Below are positions 31,948 to 46,384 of a stretch of DNA of 64,000 nt, piece after piece. The notes beneath the pieces were generated by a model. It had not been told where the DNA came from. It did no database searches and saw only the letters and a list, made by a program, of their open reading frames with translations. A program made the position numbers and the translations under genes. Source of the stretch: Doryteuthis pealeii (taxonomy: Eukaryota > Mollusca > Cephalopoda > Myopsida > Loliginidae); NCBI GenBank assembly GCA_023376005.1, contig CM042141.1:93419135-93483134 (forward strand). Direction: 5' to 3'. Numbering within the stretch: position 1 is the first letter of the stretch; the number at the start of each line of letters is the position of its first letter.

Positions 31948-34900
31948 GTACTACACAACAACGCTCCTCATGGAGACCGGATCGTTGTTTATTATTGTTG
32001 TTGGCATAAAAAGAAACGATGAATGTTTCGATTTGCCTTTTTATTTATGTTGTTTGATGATTGTTTTAAAATATTGAAATGATGAAAATGGATTTTTAAT
32101 TTTGGGGTTTTGTTTTTATTTAATTGTAAAAGTTTTTATTGTTGATTTTCTGTGCGGGCGGGGGGGGGGGTAATAGGGATCAATGGGTGTTCATGTTTTC
32201 AAGAACTTGTGTTGACATTTTTACTATTTTTTTTTTTTTTTAATCACAGGTTCCAATTTTAAACTTTAAAAATAGACAGAAAATGGAATTATGTAGCTAA
32301 TGAACTTAAATCATTGCCCCGTCAATTAAACAGAATTTTGGTTGAATTTACGAAACCCCAAAAAGAATTTATTGCACAAATTGAATATTGTGGTCCCTCA
32401 AAAGATTTGTAGTATTTCCTAATTGTTTTATTTTCTCATCTGATCCCGAATTACAATAAGTAATTAGTTTATTTTAACCCTTTTGATTTGAATGAAAAGG
32501 ATGCATGTACGTTTTAACTTAATTTAAATTTCTATAATCCAAGTTGTTATCGTTACATACTGTTTGCACGTGTTTGTCTCTTCCCCCTTATTGTTTGCAT
32601 GAAAAACGGTTTGAAAGACTAAAAAGGTTAAAAGAATTTAAAGGTGTTACGATGAAAAGGAATTCCAGGCAGTAATTATTCATATTTTGAATACAGAGGC
32701 GTGATATGCCATTGAGAAAAATAAGCAATAACAATGTTATCAAGAAATTAGGATGTATTCAACCGAATTAGTGAGAACATGATGATTCATGAATAACGAG
32801 GTCCACAAAGATGGTTGACTGATTACAACGGCATGCCAACCCATCAAGAGTTATTTTATGCCGAAAAGTTAGGAAATTGCGTTCATTGTACGTTTATTTT
32901 TGATGTAGTTGATTCTTAACATATTTTTTGCACTCCGATGATATCTATCAAGTATTCCTGTCTAATACAAATAAATTATAAACCTTCATATCTTCAAGTA
33001 ACTATTTTTAATAAAATACAAATAATTTACTGTTATATCAAGTATTCCTATCTAATACAAATAATTATATGGTTTCAAGTAATTATTTCTATTTAATATT
33101 ACTCCTTTGTTCACACACCGTTATATGGTTTCAGGTCTTAGTAAACATTGTTTACTAAAACAATTATAGCTTCAAGTAACTATTCTTAATACAAATAATT
33201 TAGTTATGGCATCCAGTGTTCTTAATACGAATAATTTTTAAACAGATATGTCTGAGTGGACATAGAAGTAATGACAATGAAGGGGTACTCCACACTCTAC
33301 AAAGCCTCAGAACTGGAACCTCACCAACAGATGCAGTTTAGTGTCAAAAAAGGGGACACCCTCTTTTTTGAAGGTTGGGAAAGGGGATACAGTCAGCGTT
33401 ATTTTAAGCCCTGGGGACAAAGATGGTTGACATTATTTTATTTGTTTTTGTTACATAATGTGGTGCAACAAAAGCTGACTGTTGATTTCTTTGTTTTTCC
33501 TTTTTTTATCTGTATAAATAGTTATTTTCATGGTAATATGATGTGGAAAAATAAAGTAGCCATCTCTTAAATTAAGTATATAAAGCTGTGTCGCAGGGAT
33601 TTTATCTGAGGGACCACTTTATGTATATCAGAATTTAGTCAAAATTACATTTATGAAGATATTTTTACCTTCTAAGAAGAACTGTTTATTTGTATTTTAC
33701 CTTTAAACATACTTTAAACTTGGCAAAAAAAAATGGATAAAAAAAATGCCCGAAAAATATAAAGTTTTTTGCTTACTTTTATTCATTTTTATTTAACCCT
33801 TTTGTTGTCTGAGCAACATTTTAAAGTTATCTGCCTTCAAAAGATCTATCTACATTGTTGTGTCTTTGTTGTGTCTTCTAGTTTATGTACTGTTTTTATT
33901 TTTATCTATCTATTTACTTATTTATTTTGCCATGGTAATAAACGACACTCTCTTCCACCGCTAAAATAAACAACAAGGAATTTCCTAGGAATTCGTCCTT
34001 CGTGAAACGTCGCCTGAACCGCGAAATACTTTGATATAAATGGAGCGTAAAATTTGCTCTGTTTATTTCAGCGGTTTAAGAGTTTATTGACCCAGAATGT
34101 TGTGATATAAATTTTAAAACGATTATGAAATGTTTTCTTCCGGTTTGGCTGACATAATTTTGACATTATTTTTTTTATTTTTTAAAAATATTTTCTTTTT
34201 GAATCCTTAAGCAAAAGAAAGTATAACTCAATGTGGGATAAGACTAATTTACGAGGTGGATTTCATTTTGGGAGTTTTGTGATTAAAATCATTGGTTGTT
34301 GTTGAATTAACAGCTCCTGTCTAAAGTTAACAATGTTAATAATACTTTTCTAACTTTAGACAGGATTTATTGAGCTTTATCGATCGATAGCAACTGAAAC
34401 TTTAGCAGTTAATTGTTCCTCGACAAGACAACTAGTCTAACCGCTAAAGTTTCACTTGCCATCACAGCATTAGGTCGATAAAGCTCAACAAAACCTAAAA
34501 TTATTAAAATTAGTAGAGTATAACTCTAGTTTTTAATAACAAACCGCAAATCTCCCTCGAAAGTTAATCTCATCTTATAGTTTAGAGTAGGTATACCCAA
34601 TTTGTCGAAAAATCAGTGTTTTTACAAAACAAATTTACGCCCCCCCCCCGTTTAAAAAAATCTACCAAAAATCAGGGAATTATCCGATTTTTATGAAATT
34701 TTCAGTGTTGATTTATCAATGAATTAATTTTATAATGCATCAGTTATTTTATTTCAAAACTTTGAAGACTAGAGACGTATAGTGATAGTAAGTCCCACTA
34801 TAAGTTAAATAGTACCACTACTGTTTTTCTACAAGGATGGCTTTGGCATTAAATGACCCACGAAGGTTGATATGTCATTAAGACAAAGAAACCAAATCAG

Positions 34901-37900
34901 ACGTATAGGGCACCCAGTGAGAATCGAACTCACTAAAAGTCTGCCTTCACTGATTGAAATGTCGTGTGTACATTTGATTAATTTTATCCTTTGCTTTTAA
35001 TGATTTAGTTTTATGATAAAAAATAATTAATTTTTATTCTTTTCTAAAAGTAATTAGTGTATTGTTTCTATTTCTTTATTTTTTAAACTTGCTGTCAGTT
35101 TTGTTTACATTTAAATTACCCAGCAATCACTTTTGTATATCTGTGTCAACCGATACATCTGGTAAACACGTTAAAACATTTTACGATGTGAATAGTTCAT
35201 ATATTTATTTAATTAATCGACCGAATTAAACCCCAAATCTAACTTTCTTGTACTTTCTCGATATCCAGGACAAAAAAAAACTAAAATTGTTTATTTACAT
35301 TTTTACATCCTCAAAAATAAAGTCCCAGGTGATGTTAACGCCTACACAATTCGACATAGATTTTATTTTTCACTTTCACCTTCTCCTAATCGAAGAAAGA
35401 AAATAAGTTATGATTAATGTATATTGTTTTGATGATTATTACGAAGATCATCCAGTGGGTGGAATTTATTGACGGCTGAAAGTGGCCACAAAAAAATGTT
35501 TTTATAATTTCAGATTAATATAAAAATAAAAGTACTTTTGGATCCATAGGTTACCTATTCAATTTTGGAGTGTTACATAACTTTTCTTTTGGTTTCCGTA
35601 ATTTCGACCTTCGCAATGAATTAATAAATAAAATAAATTTTGGTGTCACACACAGAAATAGTTATTTGCAAATAAGGTTGTTTTTTTTTTTCTTTTCTAA
35701 CCTTTCGAGGGCACCTTCAGTAATAAGTTCGTCATAAAATCTAAAATAACCTCACGTTCCGTTCTCTCTTTGCTCTTTTTTTTTCTCTTTCAAATGTGCT
35801 GGGTTTTGTTTCTTGACCAGAGTGAAATTAAATAATCAACTTACATCAAGGGGGGGCCTTCCGATCAATCGGTTGGTCATGTCAAGCCCTAGCACCTATA
35901 TGATTGTCCCAACCATGTTGCCCTTATGGCAAGCCCCAACCCTTTTTATCATATGGGTGCTAGAAGGCAGTGGCTGAGGCTTCTTCATGTCCTGGGAATG
36001 ACGTTAAACTCTATCTGATGGTGAGGTTCCAGTTCTGGAGATTTGGGGAATGTGGAGCACCCCTTCATCACCATTGCTCCCTGGTCCACTCTGACCCAGA
36101 GTGGTAGTACCTGTTAGGGTCCCATCTATGGGTTAAATAGAAAAATGTGTTTATAAAAAAAATTGAGTATCCACTAAGAATGAATTTATTTCAAAACTTT
36201 ATCGGTATTAAATGACCCACTGAGGTTGATAGCCTTAGCCACCTATATGATTGTTCCAACTGTATTGCTCTTATGGCAAGCCCCAGCCCTTTTTATCATA
36301 TATGTGCTAGAAGGCGGTGGTTGAGGGTCTTATTGTCTTGGGTATGACCTTAAACTCTATCTGATGGTGAAGTTCCAGTTCTGGGGAATGTGGAGTATCC
36401 CTTCATCACAATTTGACCCGGAGTGGTAGTACCTGTTAGGGTCCCATCTATGTGTTAAATAAAACAAAATGAGTTTTTAAAAAGTGTGTTTATAAAAAAT
36501 TGAGTACCCATTAAGAATGAATAAGAGAAACGTCTTCAGCATAAAATGACCCAATGAACTGACATGCCATAAAACCCAACCAACAACATACAGAGTGTTA
36601 ATTAATTTGTTGAAATTGGCTGAAATTGAGACTCCTATGTTATTTACACAAAAAATAATTAAAACCTTTTTTTTTTTAATCATATTCCCTATTTATTGTA
36701 TTTAGATATACATTGGTTCATATACAATCAAACATTTATCATGTCATTGCACAATTAGTCACTAAACTCAACATCATAATAGAATGATGTTTTCATTGTT
36801 AGAATAGAGGTGTGTGAATAGCATTCCCAGTTGATTTTTTTATTTGAGGTTATAGTTATTTAATCACATTAGTTATATAAAGCTCTGTAAATGGAGTTCA
36901 AAACTGTTTGAATTATGCAAATATCCCCAGTGGTTCAAAGGTTAGGAGAATTTAAAGCCCCAAAATTGGGGGTACAAAAGTGGACATGATTTTGTTAAAA
37001 AAAAATGTCAAATCACGGACCAATTGAAAACAAGAAATTTAGTAAATTCTTCACCATTTCTTCACCATTTCTTCATTTTTGGAACAATTTTGATAAAGCT
37101 TTGCATTCTTATATAAAATTGTATGTTCTTTCTGATTCTGCACTTAAATGTTTTTTGTTTTAAAGTTTTCCACAAGATTATTCAACGTTTTCATTTTAAT
37201 ACAGCATATATACATATATATAGTATTAATTTATATAAGTAACATCACTTTGGACTTTAAAATATCTTTTTAAATACCTGCTTTGTTTTATTACATACAA
37301 GAAATAGAATAACTCTTTATATAATTTTATTTAACAAAGCCTGTCATATATAATGTGTGAAATTTTAACGATTGTATACTGTCAGGATTTTTGTCAAAGT
37401 TTCAATTTTGGAGAAAAAAAACTAACTTACATAAACAATGTAAGTTAGTTTTTATTTTCCAAAATTGAAAGTTTGACAAAAACCCTGATGGTATACAATC
37501 ATTAAAATTTCACACATTATATATGAAAATTATTCTGAGACTGTCTTCTATTACTGATATAGTGCTTTTTTTTTTTTTTTTTTTTTTTTTTTGCTTATCT
37601 TCTACTTTTTGAAGAAATCTCCTTCAACTTTGGTCTGTTGTGGTTTCACTTCCAAAGGTCGGAAAAGAAAAATACAAGTTTCTGCTAATAGTTAAAAGTG
37701 TCTCCTAATTAATTCTAAACTTTCAAGAATATTGATAAAGATTAGCTACTTAGATTTTGAAAAACAAAATAGCGTATAAAATTTAGTCTAAAAAAAAATG
37801 TCATATTTGATGTTTTCGACAGTTCTAAGCAAAATATAATTTTAACTCTCTGTAAAAAATAATTCAATAGATAAAAACACATAAAAATGACATATTTAGA

Positions 37901-40900
37901 AAGATTATTTTCTTTTCTTTCCAACCATATAAATATTTTTAAGTTTGGACTAGAAATATACAAGAAATTGCAATTCGAACTAATGAAGGTGAAAGATTGT
38001 CAATGTCCAATGATTTTACCAAATGACCTGGTAATGCTAGTGTGATGTAACGGTTATCATCATAGGAAATGGACTCAACAACCCGAGTTCAAATTCTAGA
38101 TGAGACTGTTTGCATTTCACATCGTGCTAATACCCTTGGGAAAGTATTCTCCCTCCAGCTATGGGTAAATATTAGTGCAAACTGGGCATTTTAACCTTGA
38201 TTAGGCAACCAGTCTAGGAGAAGGAAAACTGAATTCAAACCTGTTAAACCGCTTAAGAAATTGACCTTGTGTCACATCCTACTCATGCGGAGGGGTTGGT
38301 AAATATATATAATTCACTGTCAGAATTAGAATTATTGCAGTACAAGACAAAAAAATCACATTCCACCCTCTTGCTTTTTTGTTAAAATTGAAGTTTCACT
38401 TTCTCTAAATTTAGAAATATGCCTCACACGCTAAACATATACAAATCAATAGTAGCAACCTCTTTCTACGGACCAGTTAAAATGAAGTGTATATACTACA
38501 TCAGGCATGTTAAACTGAGTAGCCCCCTAGGGCCGGATGGATTACATATGTATGTCAAGAGGGCCAGATGGATTACATATATCTGTCATGAGGGCTGCAC
38601 ATGATGTCTAAGTCTTTAAATCTGTCTTCTACATTAACAGAACAAATTGATGTTGGCTATTATTAATTTCTTTATTATCAACTAAAAGCCAATGAATGCA
38701 TATCTAAAAAAAAACATTTTTGTTAAAAAGAAAGGAGAAAAGAATATTACTGCCAGAGTTCAAATAATAAAACCTACAAGTGTCACTGTCCCGTTTAATT
38801 ATAGACCTGTCTTGATTGAAAACAGGAGAAGGCAAGAGGAAAGACTCACTCCTTTTCATTGATTGAGTTAGCCTCCTCCTTCCGCAACTCAAAGGAAGGG
38901 GTGAGAGACAATGCAATGCATTGATAACAGACTCTGTTTCTTAACAACACATTGCCCTAATGAAAATAAATGATCATTTTCGCCCAGGAATTTTTGGAAA
39001 AAACTTTTTAAAAGCCTGGAGTAATGTAAAAGTGCCATATGTGAGCATTGCCTGTATGTGGGCCGCACTTGTGATGGCTGAGGACTGTGTGTTAGACATG
39101 CCTGTATTACATCATATGAAATGTGGAGAATTACGGAAAGTACCCCACTCTCTAAAATGAGTTTACACAGTTCCCGTATCTTGAATACACATACGTGGAA
39201 CTGAGTATACTCTGTTCCATACATGTGCACTGTTTGCACTAAGGGTTAATATATACTACATAAAAATCTATTTGATATCTAACCAATACTAAACATCAGA
39301 CCACAAACCTTACAGTTTCCAGTTTAGTGCTCTTCACACTAGACTATCTGTGAATACAAAACTGAGTGTAACAGAAGAGGTTATGTTAATGTGTATATAA
39401 TTCATAAGACTAATTGTCTTGTCTCTGTCTATTTTTATCTTTATTGATCAAAGTTGTGTTAATTTCCGTACTTTGTTCATTAATTGATTTCTTCTAAGTG
39501 TAGAAAACAATTGTGTGTAACTATTGTTGTATTGATATTAGTTTCTATGTAATTGTATATCATGTGAATTTATAGCTATACTAAGTATGTAAGATTTTAA
39601 AAATTCATAACTTCCTTGTTTTTGATTTAATTTTTATATTATTTTTCAGATATTGTAAATAACCTAAGCAAATTGAAAATGCCAAGTTACAATATGAAAA
39701 AACAAATCTTATTTATTAACAATCTCTCTATGAAAATCTTAGTGAGATTTGCCTTAAAACCGCCCATGTTATTAGTGCGTTTAAAATCCTGAAATGTGTG
39801 TTATATATCACAAAGAAATAAAGGTTTACATAATATATGGTGTGGTTAATTTGCATACTGGTTTAACAAATAATATATATATTTGAATAAGCTTAAGACG
39901 TTTCTACAGCTCAAGAATAATTCCTGCAGAGATAAGATGAATGACCCCAAAAACCTTGAGCAAATTAATACAAAGTGCTCGAATTAAGGTGTAATTTTGT
40001 ATCCGTTAAAATGGAGTCAATCTATAAGATATCATTTTTAACTAATAGCTAAAAATATATTTCCTTGGACTTTTATTGTATGACACAAAAGACTAAATGA
40101 TTGTATTTTTTGTGTGTCAGTCTTTTATGGCTCACCATCTATACATATATAAAGGGCAGTTGTGTGTATGTATGTATGTCCGGAGGAAACTACGGAAATA
40201 ACACAATTAACGACAAAGTAAATATATATACACATTCACTATCTCCAGAGATTGTTTTTTTGTGCAAAAATAATGAAGATTTTATTTATATTCCTGAAGA
40301 TATTTAAAAATGAAAGTCATTGTTGGGCTTTGTGATTAAAACATAAACAAATCAATTATAGAAGACCAATGGATCTGTGAGACTAACATTTTTGTATCCT
40401 CCCTCTACCCAAGCAACACCGGGTAGTGTATAATATTTTAAATTTAATAATTTCTGTCTGTGTGTTATTTGGAATATATTTGATTTCTCCCTATCACTTG
40501 TAGCCACAATATTGTTTTTCCTACAATACACAGTTCAAGTTAAAGCCTTATGTTTTGGTTGGCCATTTTCATTTCACCGTAAATCTACACTGAAAATACA
40601 AATTTGTTTGAATCAATACAATTGCATGTTTTAACACAAAAATATCATAAAATGTGTTCTTAATTGTGCTTGCGCATTATTTGAAATGAACAAAAAAATG
40701 GCCGACTAAAACATAAGGCTTCCTCAAAGTGAAACAAACAGGGGAGATTACTCTCATTTATTTAGCTAATGTTCAGATTACCCAAATAAGTAAGTAAAAG
40801 TAAAGTTGGCTGAGTGGCCTATTGTCGGTATCAGCCGGACAGTGAGGGAGTCTATCTCGTTTTCGCTAGACGAGGGAGATTATTTTTGTTGAGGTGGAGC

Positions 40901-43900
40901 GCCACACCTACCGTTAGCTCCCCATTTTAGTGCACAGATCAGATTACCCTAAACTGTGATACTCATCTGCTGAGTTGGCGGGGACCGGTATTGAACTCGG
41001 AACCTTGCGATTCCGAGGCGGGTGCTCTACTGACTGAACTTAGAACTGTTCAGTTATTTACTAAGGATTATTATTGTTAGTTACTTGAAACCATACAACT
41101 GGAAATTATTTGTATTAGCTGTGTGAAAAAAAAAAAAAAAAAAAAACTTAAGAAACTGCACAAAAACAAAAAATATAGATATGAACATACAATGAATGTG
41201 ATACCTTAACTCTAAATTTATTGACATACTGTTAAAATAAAATTTGTGAAAAAAAAATCTACTTGCTTTTTATCAACTCACTTGGGTCGAGGAAGATGAA
41301 GGATAATACTAGTCCAAATTATTGCTAAGGATTGACAGAACTTTATTTAAAAATAAATACTCTTAACACTACTTGTGTGTGAAATAATAACAACATAGGG
41401 CCGACCAATTGGAGACAGGGTTATTAAGTGGCTTTATAAGTGTTGTAATACCAATTTCAAGTAGAATAATAAAGTAAACATAAAAAGAACATTTATTGAA
41501 GATGGTTGGAATTAACATTGAAATATGCTGCCATTTTCTCTTGTTGGGCTTATTTCTCTTCAAGGCTTTCTATTAAGGGTTGGTCTCTTCTTTATTTATT
41601 CAGACTGGTCATTTCTTGTTTAAATAACTTAATTAACAAGACTTGTTGTTTTTCTATACTTTTATTAACAACAACCCCAGCCTAGGATTCCGCAGTGGAT
41701 CAAGAAGCGACATCTCAAAAGCCGACAACATGTCTGCTCTTGACGAAAATCTGGTTGCATCTGACTAAAAACTAAAACTAATTCTCCCATGCCTCTAATG
41801 GTGCGCTTTCCAAGGGATCAAGCAAAAAGGTTATTACCCGTCAATAACCATCAATGTAACTTTCCACTGAACCCTGCTATTCTGAATCTAATGGACCCTG
41901 ATTCAAATATTCTTACTACAGGTATGTACATAATTCGTAAGCTGCCTATGAATTATGTAACAGTATCTTTATCTTGATTGTTGTTATAGTCACAATGTTT
42001 TGGCTATTGTACTTTGCAACCATTTTCAGGTGTCTGCCATAGTTAATAACTTTTGAGAAAGGTATCTGCACTTGTGCCCTCATCTTGGTTATTATATATA
42101 TATATATATGATAAATAGATGGAAATTAATCTGACAGTATGAAATTTAACATTTCTGAAAAAAACAAATGATGTTTATAATTGCTGACAGAAATCTGTTT
42201 CGATCGCTTTAATAGATCGGTCATCATCAAGAGCAACATATGAGAGAGAGACGGGATGAAACAACCATTAGAAGAAAGGGTACAAACAAACACTATTATT
42301 CAAAGCTGGAATTTAAAAAAATGCGTGTTCTGTGTTAAGAATAAAATTTATTTTATTTTAAAAAATCAGAAGCATTATAGTTTATAATAAAACTCAAAAG
42401 AGTTTGATGTAAAATTATATAAAAGTGTATAATGAGTATCAAAATTGATGATATATTCCAGCTATTAAAAAAAACAAAAAAGTAATTTACAAGTCCTCAG
42501 TGTAATTGCAGAAAGATGTAAAGTTTCAAATCACTTGTGGTGTTGATAAATCCGTAGTGTTGTAGATGAAAGCCTTCAGAGGTGTAAAAATCCAGATATT
42601 TTGTTTTTTCATTAGACAAATATGAAGAATAGATGGAAATTAATCTGACAGTATGAAATTTAACATTTTTGAAAAAACAAATGATGTTTGATCATTTGTT
42701 TTTTCAAAAATGTTAAATTTCATATATATATATTTTTATATATATATATATATAGGTAAGATAATGGGAAAATCATACAGATGTTGTGCAAATAAAGTTT
42801 TTTTATTATGCTAATACTGTTTTTTATTATGCTGATACTGCAATATTTCAATCTGTTAAAAATTTTCTTGAGAGCATATGTTGTGTTAATAAGTAGACCA
42901 TTTGTTTTATTAACACAACATAAAAAGCTCTGAAGAAGATTTTTAACAGATCAAAATATTGCAATATCAGCATAATAAAAACAAACTTTATTTGAACAAC
43001 ATCTGTGTGATTTTCATATTATCTTATCCTTATATACCATCGGATTCATTTCCTTACTTTTAATTAATATATATATATATATAACCACCAGACATAAATA
43101 GACAAACAAAAACACCACCACATAAACTGGAGAAATCAGGAAAAAAAAAATTTCCACTAATCAAAAAGACACTTGAAAAGAAAAAAATACACTAATATCG
43201 CCCCTGGAGGTGGGGAGAAATGTATAAATATAAACTGAATTTGGCCATGTGCCTGTCTAATTAAAAGATATACATGCTCTGAAGAAGATCTGTGGGCCTC
43301 AGATACCCACGAGTGGAAATGGTCCATAACCACGATACCCATAGTATTTAAGGCCTTTTTATTCACAAATAAATTTGCTCTGTTTATAAAAACTAAACAT
43401 TGACCTCTCATACGGAACCTGAACTCTACAACAAACTACTGGTAGGGAATAGGACCAGCCTAGAATCACCTTGGACCAAGAAACTTGGTACCACAACAAA
43501 GAATATATATATATATATATTTAATCCCCTCCGTATGAGTAGGATGTGACACAAGATCAATTTCTTATGCAAAGTTTAACAGCTATGAATTCAGACTTTT
43601 CCTTCTCCTAGACTGGTTGCCTTACCAAGGTTAAAGACATCAGTCTGGCCTACTATTTACCCATAGTTGCATATATACCTTTCCTAAGGGTATTAGAGCT
43701 ATGTGAAATGCAAACAACCTCATCCAGGATTTAAACTCAGGTCACCAAGTTCATTTCCTACAACGATAACACGTCTCCATTGGTTGTTGTTATAGTCACA
43801 ATGTTTTGGCTGTTCTACCTTGCAACCTTTTTCAAGTGTCTGTCATAGTTGATAACCTGAATAAATAAAAATTTTGAACCGAACCCTTTATTCACTCCGC

Positions 43901-44253
43901 AACTGATGATTGTTATCATTCCACTATCCAATCTCTTGTCACTTAATACACTTATAAAATGAGTATATATTGTGTGTGTGTGTTTGTTTTTCTTATCTTA
44001 TATCAGTTAATTCTTCCTTTCAATGTCACTTGTCTGTCTCTTCCACTGAATTAGAGGCATTTATACAAAACTAGAAGCGACTACCTAGCATCAACTGGGT
44101 AGAAAGGGGGACCAAAAAAATGTGGTGTAATGGTTAGAAAGTTAGTTTTGCAGATCCATTATTATTATGTATATTTTAATCTTTAGATATCTTTGTGAAT
44201 ATGAATCAAATCTTCATAGCTTTTTCACAAAAAGCAAGAACTAGTGATATTTA

Positions 44254-44294
<41 letters not shown>

Positions 44295-46336
44295 CTTTGT
44301 CATTAATTATTGCATTTTCTTAGATTCCTCCGGACATACATACATATACACCAACTGCCCTTTATATATGCATAGCTAGATTTTCCTTAAGCTGGGATAT
44401 TAAAGACTCCTAATTAAATTGAAAGGAATCCCCAGTTGGTGGGGCTTAGAATACATTAACTGTATCCTCTGCAGAGTGAAAGTCTCCCCTCAAAAAAGGG
44501 GGGGGGGGCTGTCCTAGGTATCACACTAAACTGCATCCATTGGCGAGGTTCCAGTTCTTGGTGCTCTGTGAAGTTTAGGGTACCCTTTAATTGATATTAC
44601 TCCCAGGTACCCTCTGACTCAGTACCTGTTAAGATCCCATCTATGGTTCAAATGAATCTGTCAAAAAGTTATTGGTTTAATATAGGAATACTTGAAACCA
44701 TATAAATGTGTGCAAATTATTTGAATTAAGAAAAGTTAATTGAGGGTGTAATTGTTTACAAATAATTCTGATTATTAGTTACGAGTTTAGCTCAATCGTT
44801 AGAGCATCCACTTGGAATCACAAGGTTTCAGGTTCAATACTGGTTGTCACCAATTCATGCATGAGTAGCACAGGTTAGTTAATCTGATTTGCTGTAAAGC
44901 AGCATCTGCGAGCTGACGATAGGTGTGGCGCTCCACCTCAGCTAAAAAACAAAACAATCTCCCTGGTCTAGCTCTAGCCAAAATGGGATAGACTCCTTCA
45001 CTGTTCAGTTAATACTGACAATAGGCCACTTTGCCATCTTTACTATTATTAGTTACTTGAAAGCATATTGCTTGCAAAAAACGCTAAAAGAGATTGACTT
45101 CAGCATTAAATTACCTGACATGGGTTGACATGCCAAAAAAACCAACCAACCAACCAAAATAAATAAATTTTGATTGATTTTTACAAGCAATAAACAGCTG
45201 ATTAATTTCAAAGACACTTCTAAGATTTTTCTAACATCATATTATAATTGATATTTGGTGCCTGTCTGTAACCGAAACTACGTCAATGCTTACATCACAA
45301 TACTTTCAGGAATTGTGTAAGTGTATCAATGAGTATTTAATTTATAGTCAAAATCATTAATATATAGAATAAATCTTATTTATTAATGAGACCTCTATGA
45401 AAATCTCAGATTTGCCTCAAAACAACCCATGTTATTAGTACATTTAAAACCCTGCAATACGTGTTATATATCAATAAGAAATAAAAGTTTACATACTAAT
45501 TGGGGTTAATTTGCATACTGGTTTTAACAAAACATTACTTGGTGTTATTGATTCCTAATATTATTGTTTTATTCTCCAACGTATTAAAATCAATCTTACA
45601 AATGATTTTATATTGAAACCAATTAAAATATGATTAAAATAAGTGTAATCTTTTTTTATATGCATTCTTATTTGATTTCATTAGTCTTTCTAATTTAGTA
45701 TATTTCATTACATTAAAATTTTAATACTTATGCCCGGAGGGCGCATATTCTTGCTAGTTGTACTAATGATTTCACTTGAAACTTAATCCTCATCACAAAT
45801 ATCCCTATTTAACTTCCTTCCTGAAATCTTCAAGTGACAGAGAGAAAAAATGGAGAAATATTATAAAATTATGATGCCCTTCAGTATTTTTAAACGTTGG
45901 TATTCAAATATCATAAAATGATAAAAATATAATTCATTATGACAAAGACTATAAATAATTGTACAGATTAAGGGTACATTTCTATATATGCATAGCAGAG
46001 ACAATAAAATGATTTTTAATGAATCCACTAGATGTAATTACTCTCAGCTATTTTGAAAGATGTTATAAATAGATATGTTGACATTTGTGCAGATATAACC
46101 TGCCTAACATTCTCTATTGTTGATATAATTATTTAATGTTTTCTGGAAAGTTAAATTGTTAAGGATGCTAGATAAAAAAATGATGAAGCCCCTTTCACAA
46201 TATGGTACAAATATCTAAGAACCCTTGGAAGTATTGTGCTAGATAAATTAATTCTAGTTTTTAATGTACTTGCTGATTAATTAACCTTGCCAATACTAAA
46301 TCTTTCATTTATCCCTTTAATTAATTATTAAAGGTG

Positions 46337-46384
<48 letters not shown>

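Larger units (their letters stand above)
42754..43031. mobile_element. Palindromic element with two decayed hammerheads
   Basis: Ends taagataat.../...attatctta form a foldback of about 278 bases. Each arm has a hammerhead-shaped segment facing outward. AT microsatellites border both sides (42.72-42.75 and 43.06-43.08 kb). It has the same architecture as the 18.8- and 62.4-kb elements, with a different sequence. Confidence 0.65.

Noticed and set aside
41789..41977. Possible extra HSDL1 exon (short frame followed by a GTATGT)
   Set aside because: The exon 1 to exon 2 join already gives the exact family sequence KWAVVTGSSEGIG, leaving no room for an exon here.
43278..43335. CTGAAGA ... GAAA motif resembling a hammerhead
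   Set aside because: Stem I does not close and the UH cleavage site is missing; it is left as a possible relic only.
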